Origin: Verrucomicrobiota bacterium
GTDB lineage: Bacteria; Verrucomicrobiota; Verrucomicrobiia; Limisphaerales; J093
Assembly (NCBI GenBank): GCA_003695015.1
Contig: RFJD01000389.1
Coordinates: 1-28,356 of the forward strand
Length of the DNA: 28,356 nt
Direction of reading: 5' to 3'
The notes under the pieces were generated by a model. That model saw only the letters and a program-made list of their open reading frames with translations. It ran no database searches and was not told the DNA's origin. Position numbers and translations under genes: made by a program. Each line of letters opens with the position of its first letter. The stretch's first letter is position 1. This document shows, piece by piece, positions 22,361-28,356 of the stretch.

Positions 22361-23197
22361 ATGAACCGCTCACGATACCTCCGGCGCTTGGCTCGGATTC
22401 CCGGCGTCGTTCCCGCCGTCGCTTTGTTGGCGGCCTTTCACCTTTCCGCCGCGCCGCCGGCCGGTTACGAGCTGGCATGGGCGGACGAATTCGAGGGCAC
22501 GGCGTTGGACCCGGCCAAATGGAACCACCGCCAGCCGGGCCCCCGGCGCGACGCCATCAACACGCCGGACGCCGTCACCGTGAAGGATGGCATCCTGACC
22601 ATCACCACGTGGACCGAAGGCGGCAAGCATTACACCGGGATGATCAGCACCGCCGGCCTGTTCGAGTCCGGCCCCGGCTACTACGAAGCCCGGGTCCGGT
22701 TCGCCGACGCGCCGGGGATGTGGTCGGCTTGGTGGCTGCAAACGCCCACCATGGGCCGCCCGTTGGGCGATCCGGCCAAGGCTGGCATGGAGATCGACCT
22801 GTTCGAGCATCGTGCCGTCAACCAGGCGGGCAAGGACATCGCCGACCAAGTCCAACACACCCTTCACTGGGACGGCTACGGCGAGCACCACAAAAGCCGG
22901 GGCCATCTGACCCCACCGCTGGGTCTGCGCCAAGGATGGCATGTCTTCGGCTGCGAATGGACCGAGACCGAGTACCGGTTCTACGTGGACGGCCGGTTGA
23001 CTTGGCGCTCCGGCCCGGTGTCGCTCCGACCGGAGTTCATGATCCTCAGCAGCGAGGTTCACGACGGGCGCTGGGCCGGGCGCGTGCCCGAGGGAGGTTA
23101 CGGAAGTCGCGCGAGCAGTCGGACGCGTTTCGAGGTGGATTATGTCCGTTACTACCGGCCCGCCGGCGCGCGGAAGGCGGCCGATGCCCAGCCGTGA
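22361..23197 (+). CDS. Secreted glycoside hydrolase family 16 enzyme
   Basis: 278 aa. N-terminal signal peptide (about residues 1-31, ending HLSAA-P), then the GH16 jelly roll from YELAWADEFEGTALDPAKW. The active-site motif is E144-I-D146-L-F-E149 (MEIDLFEH), matching the family pattern ExDxxE with nucleophile E144 and acid/base E149. WSAWWLQTP and FHVFGCEWTE-like segments (WHVFGCEWTETEYRFYVDG) are also typical. GH16 enzymes cut beta-1,3/1,4-glucans, agarose, carrageenan, porphyran and related beta-galactans (known); this one cannot be placed in a subfamily by eye. Its stop overlaps the GTG start of the oxidoreductase (GTGA), so the two are co-translated. Confidence 0.93.
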   Translation: MNRSRYLRRLARIPGVVPAVALLAAFHLSAAPPAGYELAWADEFEGTALDPAKWNHRQPGPRRDAINTPDAVTVKDGILTITTWTEGGKHYTGMISTAGLFESGPGYYEARVRFADAPGMWSAWWLQTPTMGRPLGDPAKAGMEIDLFEHRAVNQAGKDIADQVQHTLHWDGYGEHHKSRGHLTPPLGLRQGWHVFGCEWTETEYRFYVDGRLTWRSGPVSLRPEFMILSSEVHDGRWAGRVPEGGYGSRASSRTRFEVDYVRYYRPAGARKAADAQP

Positions 23198-24246
23198 ACG
23201 CCCCGGACGCCCCCACCCCGCCCGGTTGGCAGCCGCTGGAGGAAGTCCGCTGGGGAATGATCGGTTGCGGCGACGTCACCGAGGTGAAGAGCGCCCCGGC
23301 CTTCAACCAAGTCCCCGGCTCGCGCCTGGTGGCCGTCATGGCCCGCACCCCGGAACGGGTCCGGGACTACGCCCGCCGCCACGGCGTTCCCCACTGGTAC
23401 ACCGATGCCGAACGGCTGGTGAACGATCCGGAGGTCAACGCCGTTTACATCGCGACGCCGCCTTCGTCCCACGCGCAATACGCAATCCTGGCCGCCCAAG
23501 CCGGCAAGGCCGTTTACGTCGAGAAACCCATGGCGCACACCGTGGCCGACTGCCGGCGGATGATCGCAGCCTGCCGCCGGGCCGGCGTGCCCCTGTACGT
23601 CGCCTACTACCGGCGGTACCAAGAGCGGTTCCTCCAAGTCAAACAGTGGCTCCGCGAAGGCCGCATCGGCGAGGTCCGTCTGGTCAACGTCGATCTCTGG
23701 CTTCCGCCGCGTCCGGAGGATCTCCCGCCCGACAATCTCCCTTGGCGGGTCCGGCCGGAGATCTCGGGCGGGGGCTATTTTCACGACATGGCCTCGCACC
23801 AGCTCGATCTCTTGGATGACTGGTTCGGGCCGTTGACCGAGGCCCGGGGGGAAACCCACAACCGCGCCGGCTGGTATCCGGCGCCGGACGTGGTGCTGGC
23901 CCGGTTCCGTCTGCCCGACGGCGGCCTGGGCCAAGGCAGTTGGTGTTTCTGCGCCAGCCAGCCGGTGGACCGGATCGAAATCGTCGGCAGCCGCGGGCTG
24001 ATCCGGGTGGCCGCCTTCCTTCCGGCTCCGGTCGAGCTGGTCACTCCGGAGGGGATCGAGCAGCGGAACCTGATTCCGGCCCAGCCCGTGGCCAAGCCCT
24101 TGATCGAGCGGGTGGTCCGGGCCCTGCGCGGCATGGGTGATTGTTCGACCACCGGCGAAACAGCCCTGCGCACCAACGAGGTGATGGAAGCCATCTGCGG
24201 GCCGCCCGCCACCGACAGGCACGCCGCCGGCCCGGCGGATGGTTGA
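23194..24246 (+). CDS. Gfo/Idh/MocA family NAD(P)-dependent oxidoreductase
   Basis: 350 aa from a GTG that overlaps the GH16 stop by four bases. The Rossmann glycine motif GMIGCGDVTE is at 21-30, followed by AVYIATPPSSHAQYA (83-97) and the catalytic VEKPMAHT with K111. The C-terminal domain has GGGYFHDMASHQLDLLDDWF, containing the aspartate/histidine pair of the active site. The family oxidises or reduces sugars, inositols and glycosides, including the keto-glycoside routes used to cut resistant linkages (known). The coupling to a GH16 suggests processing of its released sugars (inference). It lacks a signal peptide, so this step is cytosolic while the GH16 is exported. The frame is open upstream across the GH16 gene, but family similarity starts near residue 15. 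Confidence 0.92.
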   Translation: MNAPDAPTPPGWQPLEEVRWGMIGCGDVTEVKSAPAFNQVPGSRLVAVMARTPERVRDYARRHGVPHWYTDAERLVNDPEVNAVYIATPPSSHAQYAILAAQAGKAVYVEKPMAHTVADCRRMIAACRRAGVPLYVAYYRRYQERFLQVKQWLREGRIGEVRLVNVDLWLPPRPEDLPPDNLPWRVRPEISGGGYFHDMASHQLDLLDDWFGPLTEARGETHNRAGWYPAPDVVLARFRLPDGGLGQGSWCFCASQPVDRIEIVGSRGLIRVAAFLPAPVELVTPEGIEQRNLIPAQPVAKPLIERVVRALRGMGDCSTTGETALRTNEVMEAICGPPATDRHAAGPADG

Positions 24247-24279
24247 GCCGGCTGCCCGGAAATTCGCGGCTCGCCCGGC

Positions 24280-24308
24280 TTGACCCGGAAGGGCCGGACG
24301 ACTAAGTG
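24280..24308 (+). promoter_or_regulatory. iscX-ridA promoter, leaderless geometry
   Basis: TTGACC (24280-24285), exactly 17 bp, TAAGTG (24303-24308), then seven bases to the iscX ATG at 24316. No Shine-Dalgarno sequence lies before iscX. Confidence 0.55.
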
Positions 24309-24315
24309 AGGCCGC

Positions 24316-24516
24316 ATGAAACTGACTTGGCAGGACACCGACGAGATCGCTTGGGCGCTCGCGGAGGAGTATCCGGACCTCGATCCCATGGAAGTGAGCC
24401 TGTCGGAAATCCGCAAGATGGTGCTCCAACTGGATGACTTCGAGGACGATCCGAACGGCTCCTCGACGGCCATCCTCGAGGCGATCCAAGCCGCATGGCA
24501 GGAGGGCATCCAATGA
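24316..24516 (+). CDS. iscX: IscX (YfhJ) Fe-S cluster assembly modulator
   Basis: 66 aa, exactly the length of E. coli IscX, and alike throughout: MKLTWQDTDEIAWALAEEYP, then DLDPMEV, and LDDFEDDPNGSSTAILEAIQ ending in AAW. The acidic patch (LDDFEDDP) is the iron/IscS-binding surface in the E. coli protein (known). IscX modulates cysteine desulfurase activity and may donate iron. No iscS, iscU or ferredoxin gene is nearby, which is unusual, as it normally ends an isc operon. It is followed by ridA with an ATGA overlap, so the pair is one translational unit. Confidence 0.93.
   Translation: MKLTWQDTDEIAWALAEEYPDLDPMEVSLSEIRKMVLQLDDFEDDPNGSSTAILEAIQAAWQEGIQ
24500..24505 (+). promoter_or_regulatory. 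Consensus Shine-Dalgarno AGGAGG for ridA
   Basis: AGGAGG stands seven bases before the ridA ATG at 24513, inside the iscX coding end. It is the only perfect ribosome site I see in the window, and it serves an internal gene; the first gene iscX has none. It fixes the ridA start at 24513 rather than the upstream ATG at 24495. Confidence 0.75.
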
Positions 24517-24899
24517 GCGGCGAACGCGAGGTCGTGGCGACACCGGCCGCCCCGGCGGCGGTCGGCCCCTACAGCCAGGCGATCCGGGCGGGGGGATTCG
24601 TGTTCTGCGCGGGCCAGATTCCGTTGGATCCGGCCACCGGCGCGTTGGTCGAGGGTGACGTGGCCGCCCAGACGGAGCGGGTTTTGGAAAACCTCAAGGC
24701 CGTGCTCGAGGCGGCCGGCACCGGCATGGACCGCGTCGTCAAGACCACCGTTTACCTGCAGGACATGACCGACTTCGCGGCGATGAACGAGGTTTACGCC
24801 CGCTACTTTCCCAAGGATCCCCCCGCCCGGGCGGCGGTGCAGGTGGCGGCTCTGCCGAAAGGAGCCCGGGTCGAAATCGAGGCCATCGCCTTGGCCTGA
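24513..24899 (+). CDS. ridA: RidA, 2-iminobutanoate/2-iminopropanoate deaminase
   Basis: 128 aa. VGPYSQAIRAGGFVFCAGQI, then TERVLENLKAVLEAAGTGMD, VVKTTVYLQDMTDFAAMNEV, and PPARAAVQVAALPKGARVEI with EAIA are the standard RidA landmarks. The catalytic arginine is in PPARAAV. The enzyme releases ammonia from reactive enamines/imines such as 2-aminoacrylate made by PLP enzymes, protecting other PLP enzymes (known). ATGA overlap with iscX. Tail to tail, 21 bp away, lies a two-domain Rid/chorismatase-like gene. Confidence 0.96.
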   Translation: MSGEREVVATPAAPAAVGPYSQAIRAGGFVFCAGQIPLDPATGALVEGDVAAQTERVLENLKAVLEAAGTGMDRVVKTTVYLQDMTDFAAMNEVYARYFPKDPPARAAVQVAALPKGARVEIEAIALA

Positions 24900-24920
24900 C
24901 GCCCTGCCGCGGCCGGCCGT

Positions 24921-26057
24921 TCACCCGACGCGAATCGCGTCCAATTCCAGCTCGAACAACAGGTCGTCCCGGCAGACGTCGTTCTTGGTGACCACCACCG
25001 GCAGATCGGGCAGGCCCTGGCGCCGGCAGTATTTCTCGAAGGCCCGCGTGTCGTGGGCGTGCTTGAAGTAAGCGATGGCCCGCGTCGTGTCCGCCCAGTC
25101 CATGCCCCGGGAACGCAGGATCGCGTGGACCACCTCCATGGTGGTGGCCACCTGGGCTTCCACATCCCCCACATGCGCCGTCGCGCCGCCGGGTTCGATG
25201 CTGGCCGTCCCCGAGACCAACAACCGCCGCTGCCCCGGCCAAGCCACTTCCACCGCCCGACTGAAGGAGCTGCCATACTCCAAGGCCGGACATTGCAACG
25301 GCGAAGGCACCGCCTCGAGCCGCAGTTCCGCGGAAGCCGGAATCACCGCCATCAGGTCCCCGGTCAACGCCGCCCCGGCCGGATTGTTCCCCCCGATGCC
25401 GGTCGAGGCCGGCACCAGCCGGTCATAGATGCCGCGCTGCTGGAAAAACCGGTTTCGCACCGCGTTGAAGGCGTCGTACCACTCGAGGATGTCGTCCAAG
25501 TAGAACCAGGTCCGGTACACGTGCTCGAACCGGAAGCCGGCTTCGGCGAGGACCCGCTCGGCCAGATCGAAGACCGCCTCGGCCTGCGCCTCGCGGCTGG
25601 CGGTCGGATCCGGCGGCAGCAATCCCCCCAGCACGCAGTGCCGGCCCCGCTCATCCTCGTAGGTCACCCCCACCGTGCGCCCGCCCCAACGCACCGGCCG
25701 GGTTTCCACCCCGCCGATGGCGTGGACTTGCAGCCCCGCAACCGGCGAACCCTGGCCGTTGCCCTGCTCGACCCACGTCACCGGCCAGTGGCTCCCGTCG
25801 AGCCGGTGCAAGCTGCCCCGTCCCGCCGCGGGACCGCCCACCACCCCGAACACCTCCTGCCGGAGAATCCGCCAATGCGGCTCCGCCTCGATCCAGGCGT
25901 AAAACCGCTGGAACAGGTCCGCCGCCGATTCCCCTGGCAACGCCGGCATCGTCAGAAACAACTCCCGGCACCCGCCGCTCTCCACTTCGATCCATCGCCG
26001 GCCGCGATCCCGGCCCTGCCGCAAACCCGTTGAAGCCATGTCCGGAAAGCCGCTCAT
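24921..26057 (-). CDS. Two-domain Rid-superfamily protein resembling FkbO/Hyg5 chorismatases
   Basis: 378 aa. Residues 155-250 and 265-378 each look like a YjgF/Rid fold: FRFEHVYRTWFYLDDILEWY (175-194) with PASTGIGGNNPAGAAL, and then LLVSGTASIEPGGATAHVGD (279-298), VATTMEVVHAILRSRG, ending NDVCRDDLLFELELDAI (359-375). The 'SGTAS' plus 'DVCRxxLLxE' signature is that of chorismatases (FkbO, Hyg5, XanB2, recalled), which hydrolyse chorismate. The RidA catalytic arginine position reads PVVVTKN, so imine deaminase activity is not expected. The N-terminal 150 residues are additional. A start at 26039 (MASTGL) is possible. Whether chorismate is the substrate needs a residue-level alignment. Convergent with ridA. 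Confidence 0.75.
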   Translation of the reverse strand: MSGFPDMASTGLRQGRDRGRRWIEVESGGCRELFLTMPALPGESAADLFQRFYAWIEAEPHWRILRQEVFGVVGGPAAGRGSLHRLDGSHWPVTWVEQGNGQGSPVAGLQVHAIGGVETRPVRWGGRTVGVTYEDERGRHCVLGGLLPPDPTASREAQAEAVFDLAERVLAEAGFRFEHVYRTWFYLDDILEWYDAFNAVRNRFFQQRGIYDRLVPASTGIGGNNPAGAALTGDLMAVIPASAELRLEAVPSPLQCPALEYGSSFSRAVEVAWPGQRRLLVSGTASIEPGGATAHVGDVEAQVATTMEVVHAILRSRGMDWADTTRAIAYFKHAHDTRAFEKYCRRQGLPDLPVVVTKNDVCRDDLLFELELDAIRVG

Positions 26058-26236
26058 GAAGGAAGCCGGGGTGACCGGGAACGGGCCGCCGAACCACGAG
26101 CGCCCCGCCGCCTGCCTGGGCGGCCGGCCAAAGTCTGCTGTGCTGGGCGCTGGTTCATGGTTTCCGAGCAGCGACGCGGCATCCTAACCGCGCGGTTCCC
26201 TTCCGCGCAAATCGTTAGGCCGCCTCATCCGGCGGT

Positions 26237-26264
26237 TTCCCGCCATCGCGGCCTCTGCTACACT
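26237..26264 (+). promoter_or_regulatory. Putative promoter of the BrkB-family gene
   Basis: TTCCCG (26237-26242), 16 bp, TACACT (26259-26264), 12 bases before the ATG at 26277, giving a leader of about five nucleotides. The remaining bases between 26058 and 26236 show nothing else. Confidence 0.4.
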
Positions 26265-26276
26265 GCCCGCATCACA

Positions 26277-27827
26277 ATGAACCGGAACTGGCGGGAAAAG
26301 TTACGGCGAATGCGGCGGCGGCTCGGCCGGCTGACCGACGAACGCCACCTGGCGGCCGCCCTTCATGCCCCGCTCGGTCTGGGCGAACGGCTCCTGCATT
26401 TCTGGGTTCTGGTCTGGCGCACCTACATGCAGAACCGCTGCGCCCTCCGCGCCGCCGCCCTTTCCTATGCCACCCTCCTGGCACTCGTCCCGTTGTTCGC
26501 CGTCCTGATCAGCATTTCCGGCTCCCTGCTCAAGCGGCACGGCGAGGAGGCCATCATGAAGCTGGTGGACGAGGTGGTCATGGCCATCACGCCGGGCATG
26601 GACACCCCGCCCGAACCAGCGCCCGCCGCTCCCGGCCCCACCGCCACCAACGTGGTCACCCAAGTTCCGGCCGTCTCCGGGCAAACCACCTCCCCGGCCG
26701 CTGCCGCGCCTCCGACCGGCGACCAAATCCGCATTTCCCGGGCCGAGGTCCGGGCCCGCATCCAACAGTTCATCGCCAACATCCAGACCGGAGCCCTCGG
26801 GGTGGGCGGCATGATCGCCCTGCTGGTCCTGACCATCGGCCTCATCAACCGCGTCGAACAAACCCTCAACGACATCTGGGGTGTCCATCGCGGACGGGCC
26901 TGGCATCTGCGGCTGGCCTATTATTGCGCCGTTCTCGTCCTCGGCCCCGTGCTCCTGGCCCTGGCCATGACGCTCACCGGGGCCGACTACGTCCAAAGCG
27001 CCCGCGAGTTCTTCAAGAGCCATCTGCCTTGGGGCGACCTGTTGGACCGCACGTTCATCGGGCTGCTCCCCTACGGGGTCCTGGGCGTGGCGTTCACCCT
27101 GCTCTACTTCGCCCTCCCCAACACCAAGGTGAAGTTTCATGCGGCCCTGATCGGCGGCGTTCTGGCCGGCTGCCTGTGGCAACTGAACAACCAGCTCGGC
27201 GCCCTCTACGCTTCCCGCGTCCTCACCTACAGCCGCATCTACGGCAGCGTGGCGATGATCCCGCTTCTGATGCTCACCCTCTACCTCCACTGGCTGATCC
27301 TGCTGCTCGGCGCCCAGGTTTCCTACGTCGTCCAGCACGGGCGCACCTACCTCGAAGACCTCGCCGCCGGCCACATTTCCCAGCGCAGCCGCGAACGCCT
27401 CGCGTTCCATGTGGTTCTCGAAGCCGGCCGGGCCTTCGTCCACGGCCAACCGCCCCCCGACCTCGTCTCCCTGGCCGAGGAAACCCGGGCGCCGATCCGC
27501 GTCGTCGAGGAAGTCACCCGCCAGCTCGTGGCCCGCCGGATCCTCCACGAGGTCAACGGCGGTCAAACGGGCCTCGCGCCGGCCCGCCCCTTGGAAATCC
27601 TCACCGTGGCCGACGTCCTTCACGCCCTGCGGGACGGCCCCCACGAGGACGCACCCTGCACACTCGAAACACGCCTCCCCGAAAGGTTGGAACGCCTTCT
27701 TGCCGAAGCGGACCATGCGGCCCGGTTGTTGACCCTCCGCGAGCTGCTGCCGGATCGGGGCGAACCCACCGTCACGCCGCTGGCGGCCACCCCGGACGCC
27801 CGACCCAATGCCGCGTCGGCTCCCTAG
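26277..27827 (+). CDS. BrkB/YihY family inner-membrane protein
   Basis: 516 aa from ATG at 26277 (in-frame starts further up would precede the predicted promoter). The family core is clear: RCALRAAALSYATLLALVPL with the first membrane helix (about 61-80), a long loop, IQTGALGVGGMIALLVLTIG, then NRVEQTLNDIWGVHRGRAWH, five more hydrophobic segments, and ALYASRVLTYSRIYGSVAMI with PLLMLTLYLHW near 330. The loop after helix 1 is extended by about 40 residues rich in A, P, T and G, an unusual insertion. The C-terminal 150 residues are soluble and contain a winged-helix-like segment (VVEEVTRQLVARRILHEVNG). The function is uncertain for the family; it is not an RNase BN as once named. Confidence 0.93.
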   Translation: MNRNWREKLRRMRRRLGRLTDERHLAAALHAPLGLGERLLHFWVLVWRTYMQNRCALRAAALSYATLLALVPLFAVLISISGSLLKRHGEEAIMKLVDEVVMAITPGMDTPPEPAPAAPGPTATNVVTQVPAVSGQTTSPAAAAPPTGDQIRISRAEVRARIQQFIANIQTGALGVGGMIALLVLTIGLINRVEQTLNDIWGVHRGRAWHLRLAYYCAVLVLGPVLLALAMTLTGADYVQSAREFFKSHLPWGDLLDRTFIGLLPYGVLGVAFTLLYFALPNTKVKFHAALIGGVLAGCLWQLNNQLGALYASRVLTYSRIYGSVAMIPLLMLTLYLHWLILLLGAQVSYVVQHGRTYLEDLAAGHISQRSRERLAFHVVLEAGRAFVHGQPPPDLVSLAEETRAPIRVVEEVTRQLVARRILHEVNGGQTGLAPARPLEILTVADVLHALRDGPHEDAPCTLETRLPERLERLLAEADHAARLLTLRELLPDRGEPTVTPLAATPDARPNAASAP

Positions 27828-27850
27828 GCCGCCGGTTTCCCCCTCTCCTC

Positions 27851-28356
27851 ATGACCGCCACGGCCCCCACCTCCCCACCCTTGCCGCCGGAAGGCGCGTC
27901 CGGCCCCGTCAAACCCGGACGACTCGGCTCGATCGACGCCTACCGCGGCCTGGTGATGCTCCTGATGCTCGGCGAGGGGCTCCGGTTCTGCGCCGTCTCC
28001 CGGGCGTTGCCCGAAAGCAGGTTCTGGGCCTTCCTCTGCCATCACCAAAGCCACGTGCCGTGGGTCGGCTGCTCGCTGCACGACCTGATCCAGCCTTCGT
28101 TCTCCTTCCTGGTCGGCGTGGCGTTGGTGTTCTCGATCGCCTCCCGCCGGGCCCGCGGCAGCACTTTCGGCCGGATGCTCGGCCATGCCTGGTGGCGGGC
28201 GCTGGTGCTCGTGCTGCTGGGCGTTTTCCTCAGAAGCCTCGGCCACCGGCAGACCTATTGGACCTTCGAGGACACCCTGACCCAGATCGGCCTCGGTTAC
28301 GGGTTTCTGTTCCTGCTGGCCTGGCGGCCGGTCCGCGACCAATGGCTGGCGCTGGG
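27851..28356 (+). CDS. DUF5009/NagX-like membrane protein, 3' end cut by window
   Basis: 168 codons are visible from ATG at 27851, 23 bp after the BrkB-family gene, so probably co-transcribed. After a Pro/Ala/Gly-rich cytoplasmic start comes GRLGSIDAYRGLVMLLMLGE (residues 23-42), the opening motif of DUF5009/heparan-glucosaminide acetyltransferase-like proteins (R-x-x-S-x-D-x-x-R-G-x-x). HHQSHVPWVGCSLHDLIQPS, then FSFLVGVALVFSIASRRARG, resembles 'H..W.G....DLiqP.F.FivG'. A further helix (WWRALVLVLLGVFLRSLG) and GLGYGFLFLLAWRP follow. These multi-pass proteins are thought to acylate extracytoplasmic sugars (inference for this one). No Shine-Dalgarno is present; the start is preceded by a pyrimidine run. 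Confidence 0.85.
   Translation, partial: MTATAPTSPPLPPEGASGPVKPGRLGSIDAYRGLVMLLMLGEGLRFCAVSRALPESRFWAFLCHHQSHVPWVGCSLHDLIQPSFSFLVGVALVFSIASRRARGSTFGRMLGHAWWRALVLVLLGVFLRSLGHRQTYWTFEDTLTQIGLGYGFLFLLAWRPVRDQWLAL

Overview
This window is a GC-rich, gene-dense stretch that looks like the chromosome of a member of the Verrucomicrobiota, probably in or near the Limisphaerales/Pedosphaerales. This is judged from gene content, since no 16S gene is present. The clues are a prepilin-like protein with the GFTLIELLVVIAIIAILAG signature and a C-terminal H-x9-DG motif, a secreted beta-propeller with the verrucomicrobial 'VEYSDDLNRW ... YYRVV' tail, an FG-GAP/VCBS secreted protein, a DUF5009-like membrane protein, and a mix of a TrpB1 and a TrpB2.

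Layout. 1-1946 (minus) is an almost complete D-xylonate dehydratase of the YjhG/YagF type, divergent from ffh (2080-3465). 3513-4262 (minus) is a NYN/LabA-like putative RNase. 4263-4717 holds no protein gene. Instead it carries a strong minus-strand promoter, a folded RNA of about 150 nt and a perfect intrinsic terminator, followed by a palindromic intergenic repeat. 4718-9894 (all minus) carries a methyltransferase and GT4 glycosyltransferase pair, trpB, a prepilin-like protein, a small lipoprotein and SixA. 10020-11889 (plus) has a seven-repeat FG-GAP protein and a holin-4-like membrane protein. 11902-17716 (minus) has N-carbamoylputrescine amidase, a Ser/Thr kinase, tRNA-Ala(GGC), recG and a TrpB2-type enzyme with its own terminator. 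17920-20700 (minus) is a beta-propeller and outer-membrane barrel pair. 20701-21311 has inverted repeats and the N-terminal remnant of a transposase. 21312-24246 (plus) has an unknown protein, then a GH16 hydrolase translationally overlapped with a Gfo/Idh/MocA oxidoreductase. 24316-24899 is iscX-ridA, tail to tail with a two-domain Rid/chorismatase-like protein (24921-26057, minus). The window ends with a BrkB/YihY membrane protein and the start of a DUF5009-like membrane protein.

Two themes run through the window. First, many first-in-transcript genes have a -10-like hexamer 5-7 nt before the start codon with a -35-like box 16-18 bp further up, and no Shine-Dalgarno. This predicts leaderless mRNAs, while the internal gene ridA has a consensus AGGAGG. 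Second, the minus-strand RNA at 4355-4508 shares its -35 and spacer sequence with the tRNA-Ala promoter and exposes a C-rich loop containing CCTCCTT, the anti-Shine-Dalgarno sequence. It is the best candidate here for an undescribed element: either an sRNA or a leader/attenuator of the NYN gene.
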